This document shows positions 1-4,811 of a stretch of DNA of 11,152 bases, in pieces. Within the stretch, counting starts at the first letter, position 1. The number at the start of each line of letters is the position of its first letter. The translations under genes were made by a program, and so were the position numbers. The notes beneath the pieces are model-generated. The model was not told the origin of the DNA and made no database searches. It worked only from the letters and a program-made list of their open reading frames with translations. Source of the stretch: Rickettsiaceae bacterium 4572_127 (GTDB lineage Bacteria > Pseudomonadota > Alphaproteobacteria > Rs-D84 > NBLK01); assembly GCA_002084505.1 (NCBI GenBank), contig NBLK01000032.1:1-11152 (forward strand). The letters run 5' to 3'.

Positions 1-140
1 TTTCGCATGGAGAAAACCCTAATAAAAATTTAGTTTTTGCAGGAAAAGATGTTTTTTATTTTGGAAAGGATCCGCTTTATAAAGATGGAAATGTTCCTAC
101 TATAAAAGAACTTGTTGAGACCATAAAATTAGGAAAATAA
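1..140 (+). CDS. C-terminal end of an unrecognised protein (partial)
   Basis: An open frame enters from the left edge (first complete codon at base 3) and stops at TAA 138-140, giving about 45 C-terminal residues. The tail includes FAGKDVFYFGKDPLYKDG followed by a probable amphipathic helix ending in ETIKLGK. I see no family signature, signal or membrane segment in this piece. Codon use (AT-ending codons, many Lys, Ile and Phe) matches the downstream genes, so it is probably a normal gene of this genome. No convincing terminator follows; the dsbA promoter begins six bases after the stop codon. The function cannot be told from this fragment. Confidence 0.6.
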   Translation, partial: SHGENPNKNLVFAGKDVFYFGKDPLYKDGNVPTIKELVETIKLGK

Positions 141-145
141 TTTTC

Positions 146-173
146 TTGTAAAAGTTTTTTTCTATGGTATGAT
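146..173 (+). promoter_or_regulatory. Sigma-70 type promoter of dsbA, extended -10
   Basis: The -35 box is TTGTAA (146-151, inside CTTGTAA). A 16-base spacer leads to the -10 box TATGAT (168-173), which is preceded by TGG (165-167), an extended -10 arrangement. The predicted start is near base 180. A strong ribosome binding site, AAGGAG (196-201), sits five bases before the dsbA ATG. Confidence 0.65.
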
Positions 174-206
174 TTGGTTAGTTTAATATGAAAAAAAGGA
201 GTTGTT

Positions 207-1052
207 ATGTCTACATTAGGTTTGTTTTTATTAGGTTTTTTAATTTTAGTAGGGTATAAATTTTACTATGGATTTGTTATTGATTGGAGAAAAGAAAAAA
301 AAGCATCAATGCCAAAAAGATTTTTTATGGAGGCTGTTTTGCCTGCTATTTTCTTATTCGCAGGTATGTATTTTATTTCTTACATTTCAATTAGACCTTA
401 TATGTTGCAACATCCTGAAATTTTGGAAGATACATTCAAATCACTAGAAGAAAAAAAGAAAAAATCACAAGCAGAAGGGGTTGTTTCTTACATAGAAAAA
501 AATGGGGTTGCTTTTGAAAAGAATGCTCCTATTTTAGGAAACCCAAAAGGCGATGTGACTATTTATGAATTCTATGATTATAGTTGTGGTCATTGTCGAA
601 CTGTGTCAAATACCGTTCAAGAACTAATTAAAAAAGATAAAAATGTAAAAGTTGTCTTAAAGCAATATCCAATTAGTCCTTATACTTATACAGCTTCAAA
701 AGGTGTTATAGCTGGAAAGAAACAAGGTGCTGAAAAAGTTGCTAAGTTGCATTATTTAATGATGAAAGAAGGAGTTATTCCAGCAGGGCTTTCAAAAGAT
801 ATGTCTCGTGAAAAACTAGAAAAAGCATTTCAAGATCGTATTTTTGAATTAGCTAAAAAAGCAGGACTTGATGTTAAAAAGCTAAAAGCTGATATGGAAA
901 TGCCAGAAGTTATGGAAGAATTGAGAACTACTCGTGAAGCAGGTTCTGAGTTTGGTGTAGACGGAACTCCATTTTTTATAATCGGCGAACAAACTTTCGG
1001 CGGAGCAATTTCATTGTCTGATTTTGAAAAAGCTGTAAAAAAAGCTAGATAA
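207..1052 (+). CDS. dsbA: Membrane-anchored DsbA/Com1-family thiol:disulfide oxidoreductase
   Basis: The 281-residue protein has a thioredoxin-fold domain from about residue 110 to the end. Its redox motif is CGHC (Cys127 and Cys130, after FYDYS), and the partner cis-proline loop is GTPFF (Pro255). The stretch IRPYMLQHPEI followed by a Lys/Glu-rich helix (about residues 63-90) and then LGNPKGDVTIYEF is typical of the Com1-like DsbA group common in Alphaproteobacteria. Such proteins oxidise or isomerise disulfides in exported proteins. Two hydrophobic segments precede the domain (about 4-26 and 42-62), separated by a basic loop (RKEKKASMPKR). This predicts an N-out, two-helix anchor with the catalytic domain in the periplasm; most relatives have a single signal or anchor. 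AAGGAG five bases upstream supports the start. It has its own promoter and terminator, so it is probably monocistronic. Family assignment is confident; oxidase versus isomerase role is not resolved. Confidence 0.93.
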   Translation: MSTLGLFLLGFLILVGYKFYYGFVIDWRKEKKASMPKRFFMEAVLPAIFLFAGMYFISYISIRPYMLQHPEILEDTFKSLEEKKKKSQAEGVVSYIEKNGVAFEKNAPILGNPKGDVTIYEFYDYSCGHCRTVSNTVQELIKKDKNVKVVLKQYPISPYTYTASKGVIAGKKQGAEKVAKLHYLMMKEGVIPAGLSKDMSREKLEKAFQDRIFELAKKAGLDVKKLKADMEMPEVMEELRTTREAGSEFGVDGTPFFIIGEQTFGGAISLSDFEKAVKKAR

Positions 1053-1066
1053 TTATTAATTTCTAC

Positions 1067-1101
1067 AAAAAACAACGAATTATAAATTCGTTGTTTTTTT
1101 T
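1067..1101 (+). terminator. Rho-independent terminator of dsbA
   Basis: A perfect 15-base-pair inverted repeat (arms 1067-1081 and 1085-1099, core CAACGAATT/AATTCGTTG) has a three-base loop and a run of eight T (1094-1101). It begins 15 bases after the dsbA stop. The -35 box of the next gene starts almost at the end of the T-run. Confidence 0.92.
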
Positions 1102-1102
1102 C

Positions 1103-1131
1103 TTGCAAATTATTTAAGCTATAGTTATGCT
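1103..1131 (+). promoter_or_regulatory. Probable promoter of the BPL_N-like gene
   Basis: The -35 box is TTGCAA (1103-1108) within CTTGCAA, followed by a 17-base spacer and a -10 box TATGCT (1126-1131). The predicted start is near 1138, giving an A-rich leader of about 20 bases. A 22-base stretch covering the T-run, the -35 box and the bases after it (1095-1116) is repeated exactly upstream of aspS (2088-2109). Confidence 0.5.
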
Positions 1132-1158
1132 TAATTAAAACTTAACAAAAGAAAAAAA

Positions 1159-1833
1159 ATGGAAACTGTAATTTATTACGATGGTTATTCATCAGGAATC
1201 GTGCAACTAACAACCTTCCTAAAAGAGCTAGGTTTGAGTAGTGAGTTAAAAAACTCAGTAGAATTGATTAAAGCCATTGAATATAAAAAACCTGATATTA
1301 TTTTCTTACCAGGAGCGACAGGAATAGAATACGGACAAACTTTACTTCCTCATAAGGTAATCTTGCAAAATTATATAAAAGAAGGTGGGATTGTTTGTGG
1401 AACTTGTGGAGGTTTTTACTTAGCTGGAGAAAATATAACTTTTCAAGATTACCAAACAAAAGGATTAGGGTTATATAGTGGAAATGCAATTGGCGATCTT
1501 CCAAAGTTAGTTGATGGAAAAAAATTTAAGGAAGAAGGTGCTGGGCAATTTATTCCTGTTAAACTAAAAGGATTTGAGGACAAAAATGTTTCTGCTTGGT
1601 ATCATGGAGGGACAACTTATTCAGCAGTAGAACAAGATGTTGAAATTTTAGGATGGTATAATAAAACGAAAGAACCTTGTGCTATTAAACAACACATGGG
1701 AAAGGGATTTTTCTTTGGAACAGGTTTTCATTCAGAAATAAGAAAGTATCATGAACCAAATAACGGAGGGTATATTAAAGGTTCAAAAGAAATTTTAATT
1801 GAATTTATGAAAACACACCTAAACTTAAAATAA
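1159..1833 (+). CDS. BPL_N / class I glutamine amidotransferase-like protein
   Basis: The 224-residue soluble protein has a class I amidotransferase-like (flavodoxin-like) layout: a first strand VIYYDGYSS, a central IIFLPGATG strand and turn, a nucleophile elbow at VCGTCGGFYLAG, and a late GTGFHSEIR motif. Cys83, His191 and Glu193 are positioned like the Cys-His-Glu triad of that superfamily. The GGFYLAGE block resembles proteins grouped under the biotin-protein ligase N-terminal (BPL_N) domain. These stand-alone proteins lack the catalytic and C-terminal ligase domains, and their substrate is generally unknown. No signal peptide or membrane helix is visible. The start has no Shine-Dalgarno sequence, only an A-rich leader. 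It stands alone between the dsbA terminator and a gene-free region. A peptidase-like or hydrolase role is possible; biotin ligation is not supported. Confidence 0.75.
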   Translation: METVIYYDGYSSGIVQLTTFLKELGLSSELKNSVELIKAIEYKKPDIIFLPGATGIEYGQTLLPHKVILQNYIKEGGIVCGTCGGFYLAGENITFQDYQTKGLGLYSGNAIGDLPKLVDGKKFKEEGAGQFIPVKLKGFEDKNVSAWYHGGTTYSAVEQDVEILGWYNKTKEPCAIKQHMGKGFFFGTGFHSEIRKYHEPNNGGYIKGSKEILIEFMKTHLNLK

Positions 1834-2095
1834 AAACTTGCAAAAAATAGCTCTTAAAAAAAATAATTTCACATAGTTCCGTTGTTATTTAGATTTATTA
1901 TATCGTAGAGCGCCTATAAAATAAGCAAAGGCTATAAAACTAGGTTTATAGGTAGTAAAAAAAGACTGATAAAAAAACATTGGAAAGTAAGAACGAATCC
2001 CAAAACTCGGTCTATCACCCACCCCTTGTGGGAGGGTCAAAATATCTTTAGATATTTTGGGGCGGGGTAAAAAACAGCGAAGCAATGTTTTTTTC
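1834..2095. other. Gene-free stretch with inverted repeats
   Basis: I find no convincing gene here. CTATAAA (1932-1938) and TTTATAG (1945-1951) form a hairpin. A second CCTATAAA (1913-1920) could pair instead with TTTATAGG (1945-1952), so two alternative stems are possible. No clear T-tailed terminator for the preceding gene is visible. The right part holds the G+C-rich repeat listed separately. The minus-strand open frame across 1885-2085 runs through the repeat and has no recognisable domain. Confidence 0.5.
2005..2070. repeat. Intergenic G+C-rich palindromic repeat, copy 1
   Basis: This copy begins ACTCGGTCT and ends GGGGTAA, as does copy 2 at 3653-3711. It contains CCACCCCTTGTGGGAGGG, which folds as an imperfect hairpin, followed by a perfect AT-rich hairpin (AAAATATC, loop TTTA, GATATTTT; 2039-2058), then a G-rich end. 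Its base composition is far from that of the surrounding DNA. It lies about 25 bases before the -35 box of aspS. It resembles REP-like dispersed elements of Proteobacteria. Confidence 0.7.
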
Positions 2096-2124
2096 TTGCA
2101 AATTATTTAGTTTTACTATAAATT
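2096..2124 (+). promoter_or_regulatory. Probable promoter of the T-box-like leader and aspS
   Basis: The -35 box is TTGCAA (2096-2101) in CTTGCAAATT. A TATAAATT sequence (2117-2124) offers a -10 box at spacing 15 (TATAAA) or 17 (TAAATT). The predicted start is near 2129-2131. The -35 region lies in the 22-base stretch shared exactly with the promoter at 1103. Confidence 0.5.
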
Positions 2125-2130
2125 AAAATT

Positions 2131-2278
2131 ATGACAACGATCCTGCGACACAGGGGAGTCAGAAGAAAGAACAGCGAGAGCTTATTAGAATCTTCAAAAT
2201 AAATTAAGAAAAAAGTAAGGTGGCACCGCGGTGAAAATCGCCCTTGCAATTAAATATAAATAAAAAAAAGGTGTTATC
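2131..2278 (+). promoter_or_regulatory. T-box-like tRNA-sensing leader of aspS
   Basis: The segment 2215-2247 is a textbook T-box antiterminator fold. GUAAGG (2215-2220) pairs with CCUUGC (2242-2247). A seven-base bulge UGGCACC (2221-2227) follows, then GCGGU/AUCGC closed by a GAAA tetraloop (2228-2241). The conserved UGGNACCGCG signature is exact. The variable base is C, which predicts a tRNA ending GCCA; that fits tRNA-Asp and tRNA-Asn, both with discriminator G, and suits the downstream gene. The upstream part is only about 85 bases, with one possible reduced Stem I (UGAC 2132-2135 with GUCA 2158-2161, inner hairpin CCUG/CAGG) and AGCGAGAGC (2173-2181). There is no terminator between the fold and the gene. 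Instead, the bulge is complementary to the aspS ribosome binding site, suggesting translational control. The T-box sequence is certain by eye; the mechanism is inferred. Confidence 0.82.
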
Positions 2279-2281
2279 ATG
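2266..2281 (+). promoter_or_regulatory. Ribosome binding site of aspS, possible regulatory target
   Basis: AAAAGGUG ends at 2273, five bases before the ATG at 2279. GGUG (2270-2273) pairs perfectly with CACC (2224-2227) of the T-box bulge. The pairing can extend to seven base pairs with two G-U wobbles (2221-2227 with 2270-2276). It would hide this site when no tRNA occupies the bulge. Confidence 0.55.
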
Positions 2282-3583
2282 AAAAATTATCCAAAACTAA
2301 AATCACTAAAATTATTAGCAGGACAAGAAGTGACAACTCAGGTCTGGGTTGAAACGATTCGCAAATCAGGTGGAATTATATTTTTAATTCTACGAGATAT
2401 CTCAGGAAAAGCACAGGCTATTGTTACAAAAGAAGATGCAGAACTTTTTGAAGAAGTTAGAGCTTTAACAACTGAGTCCATCTTAAAAATCACAGGGGAA
2501 ATCAAAGTAGAAGAAAAAGCTCCATCAGGATTTGAGATGATGGTGAAAAAAATAAAAGTTCTAAGTAGAGCCGAAGAATTACCGATTCCTGTCGTTGAAA
2601 AAGGCGGAGAAGTTTCTATTGAAAAACGACAAGACTGGAGATTCTTAGTTCTTCGTCGTTCTCGCGATGCTTTGATTATGAAGGTTCGCACGACTATGGA
2701 CATGGCTTATAGAAATTTTTTAATCGGAAAAGGGTTTTTAGAAATACACACTCCGAAACTTATGAATTCTCCAAGTGAGTCCACAAGTGATCTTTTTGAA
2801 TTAGAGTATTTTGGGGACAAAGCGTATTTGGCTCAATCTCCACAGCTCTATAAACAAATGGCGATTGCGAGTGGTTTGGAAAAAATCTTTGAAATTGGAA
2901 AGATTTTTAGAGCAGAAGAATCTCTAACGACTCGTCATGCAACGGAATGTATGTCTTATGATTTAGAAACTTCTTTTGTAGAAAAAATCGAAGATATTGC
3001 AGATTTAGAAGAAGAGCTAATTGTTCACATGATGCAAGAAATTAAAAATGCTTGGGGAGATGAAATTAAAGAACATTTTGGAATTGAGGTGAAAATTCCG
3101 TCGACTCCATTTCCTAGAATTACATTTGCCGAGGCGAAGGATTTAGCGAAAAAGGCAGGGGTTAATGAAGAAGATGATCCTGATTTGGCAACGGCAGAAG
3201 AGAAAATAATTGGGCAAGCGATTAAAGAAAAATTTAATCATGATTTTGTTTTTGTGACTCATTATCCTATTTCAGGTCGTCCTTTTTATCATAAAAGAAC
3301 TGAAAATGAAACAACAGAAAGTGCGGATCTTTTGATGTTAGGAATGGAAATTACGACACTTGCGATTCGTGAAGAAAACTATGATCAGTTGATAAAAAAT
3401 GCTGATCACAAAGGAGTAGATATTTCCAATATGCAATGGTATTTAGATTTCTTTAAGTATGGTTGTCCTCCGCATGGTGGTTTTGGAATGGGTGGAGCTA
3501 GAATTTTAATGCAGCTTCTTGGCTTGCCGAGTATTAGAGATGCTATGTTTCTTTTCCGCGGTCCAACAAGAATACAACCTTAA
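2279..3583 (+). CDS. aspS: Archaeal-type aspartyl-tRNA synthetase, probably non-discriminating (Asp/Asn)
   Basis: This 434-residue class II synthetase charges tRNA with aspartate in the cytoplasm. An OB-fold anticodon-binding domain (about residues 15-105; VWVETIRKSGGIIFLILRD) is followed by the catalytic domain. That domain carries FLEIHTPKL (motif 1 region), the LAQSPQLYKQM aspartate-site segment, FRAEESLTTRHATE (motif 2) and GGFGMGGARILMQLLGL (motif 3, Arg retained although the usual Glu-Arg is Ala-Arg). The length and the absence of the roughly 150-residue GAD insertion of bacterial AspRS (about 590 residues) mark the archaeal/eukaryal type. Many bacterial members also charge tRNA-Asn, with the Asp then amidated by GatCAB. 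Specificity cannot be decided here, and an AsnRS-like relative is the main alternative. The T-box-like leader with a C at the discriminator-reading position fits either tRNA. A terminator follows, so the gene stands alone. The synthetase and its leader may have been acquired together. Confidence 0.88.
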   Translation: MKNYPKLKSLKLLAGQEVTTQVWVETIRKSGGIIFLILRDISGKAQAIVTKEDAELFEEVRALTTESILKITGEIKVEEKAPSGFEMMVKKIKVLSRAEELPIPVVEKGGEVSIEKRQDWRFLVLRRSRDALIMKVRTTMDMAYRNFLIGKGFLEIHTPKLMNSPSESTSDLFELEYFGDKAYLAQSPQLYKQMAIASGLEKIFEIGKIFRAEESLTTRHATECMSYDLETSFVEKIEDIADLEEELIVHMMQEIKNAWGDEIKEHFGIEVKIPSTPFPRITFAEAKDLAKKAGVNEEDDPDLATAEEKIIGQAIKEKFNHDFVFVTHYPISGRPFYHKRTENETTESADLLMLGMEITTLAIREENYDQLIKNADHKGVDISNMQWYLDFFKYGCPPHGGFGMGGARILMQLLGLPSIRDAMFLFRGPTRIQP

Positions 3584-3611
3584 AAAAAAAGAGCCTAACG
3601 GCTCTTTTTTT
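3582..3611 (+). terminator. Rho-independent terminator of aspS
   Basis: GAGCC (3591-3595), loop TAAC, GGCTC (3600-3604), then seven T (3605-3611). Nine A bases before the stem extend the pairing with the T-run. It overlaps the aspS stop codon by two bases. Confidence 0.93.
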
Positions 3612-3652
3612 ATTTATAGATTTTGAAATTATGAATCCTTTTTGTTCCACAG

Positions 3653-3711
3653 ACTCGGTCTTTGCCTCTCCCCTTGCGGGAGAGGTCGAGCGAAGCTCGG
3701 GTGAGGGGTAA
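3653..3711. repeat. Intergenic G+C-rich palindromic repeat, copy 2
   Basis: It shares ACTCGGTCT at the left, CCCCTTGNGGGAG in the middle and GGGGTAA at the right with copy 1 (2005-2070). It forms two consecutive hairpins: CCTCTCCC/GGGAGAGG with a CTTGC loop (3665-3685), and CGAGC/GCTCG with a GAA loop (3687-3699). The second hairpin differs completely in sequence from that of copy 1 but occupies the same place. It ends 18 bases before the -35 box of addA. Confidence 0.72.
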
Positions 3712-3729
3712 TAAGATGTTTTTTATTTA

Positions 3730-3757
3730 TTGCATTTTTTTTGGAATTGAATACAAT
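3730..3757 (+). promoter_or_regulatory. Promoter of addA, predicting a leaderless transcript
   Basis: The -35 box is TTGCAT (3730-3735), followed by a 16-base spacer and a -10 box TACAAT (3752-3757). The expected transcription start is at 3764 or 3765, and the addA ATG is at 3765. No Shine-Dalgarno sequence is present, in agreement with leaderless translation. Confidence 0.6.
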
Positions 3758-3764
3758 ATAAATC

Positions 3765-4811
3765 ATGCATCGAGATTTAATAAAAATAGCTACTGAAACA
3801 CAACGGCAGGCGACGATTCCACATCAGTCTTTTTGGGTGTCAGCATCTGCAGGAACTGGAAAAACAAAAGTTTTAGTTGATCGTGTGATTCGATTATTAC
3901 TCGAGGGAATTCAGCCGTCGCAAATTTTATGTCTAACTTATACAAAGACCGCATCGAGTGAAATGATCGAGCGGGTTCTAAAAACTTTGAAGAATTTTGT
4001 AAGACTTTCTAACGAAGAGTTAACTGAAAAACTAAAACCTTTTTTACCAAACCCGACGGAAGAAAATCTTAATCATGCTCGCAGTTTATTTGCTAATGTT
4101 TTAGATAAAATCCATACTCTAAAAATACAAACCATTCATGCTTTTTGCCAATCTGTTTTACAAAAATTTCCAATTGAAGCAGATTTAGACCCATCATTTT
4201 CAATGATGGACGACACGCAGAAAAGGTTTTACATTGAAGAATCTTACAATAAAATGCTCAATGATGCATTCAAAATAAATGGTGTTCAACAGTTAAAAAA
4301 GGCATTGGAATACTCAGCAGAAAATATGTCTGAATTTATTTTTAATGAGCAGAAAGACCGGATTTTAGGGCATTTTCAAAAATTTTCAGAGCTTTTTAGC
4401 AAAAACTCAACTGATAAAATTATTGAAAGAGTTCAACATAAACTAAATTTAAAAAAAGAAGATTTTGAAAAAAAAGATGATGAGTTTTTCAAAAATTGCC
4501 CACTCGAAACTTTTGCAAATAGTAAAACAGATTCGATATTAAATCTGTTTATAAAAATGAAAAATATATGTCAAAGTTCTAAGCCTGATTTTCAAAAATA
4601 TAAAATTCTTTTTATAACACAAAAAGGAACTATAAAAAAAAGTTTTAAAAATCTAATTATTTTAGAAGAGGCGGAAAGGGTTTTGAAATGGGACGATCTT
4701 TTAAAGACTCGCAAGGTTTTTTTAGACACAAAAGCAATCACAATTTTAGCACATTCTTTTCTAGAAAATTACCAAGAAATGAAAAAAAAATCAGGAAGTT
4801 TGGACTTTTAG
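3765..4811 (+). pseudogene. addA: addA, N-terminal part of a disrupted double-strand break repair helicase-nuclease
   Basis: AddA, with AddB, unwinds and trims double-strand DNA ends for RecA loading. This 348-codon part holds the start of an SF1A (UvrD-type) helicase: the N-terminal Gln motif, Walker A SASAGTGKTKV (GTGKT at residues 30-34) and motif Ia LCLTYTKTASSEM, followed by the accessory domain. The phrase WVSASAGTGKTKVLVDRV is of the alphaproteobacterial type. The frame ends at KSGSLDF then TAG (4809-4811). In relatives LDF is followed by DDL and about 30 further residues before the LVDEAQD motif. Here LVDEAQD follows at once in another frame, so a segment is missing rather than a single base. 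The start has no ribosome binding site but lies at the predicted transcription start. No addB lies beside it in this window, unlike the usual addB-addA order. As it stands the product would be an inactive fragment. Confidence 0.85.

Noticed and set aside
830..1108. Minus-strand open frame across the end of dsbA
   Set aside because: It lies opposite a well-supported gene and its terminator and has no domain signature.
1885..2085. A 66-codon minus-strand open frame in the gene-free region
   Set aside because: Half of it is the palindromic repeat read through, its start has no ribosome binding site, and the product has no recognisable domain.
2131..2202. A 23-codon frame starting at an ATG near the aspS transcription start, which could be a leader peptide
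   Set aside because: It has no Asp codon and one Asn codon, uses codons rare in this genome, and lies within the structured T-box-like leader, so structure explains the sequence better.
4780..4811. Programmed frameshift in addA at the run of nine A (4782-4790)
   Set aside because: The upstream frame still matches the family after the A-run (SGSLDF), and about 30 conserved residues are missing afterwards. Slippage would not restore them.
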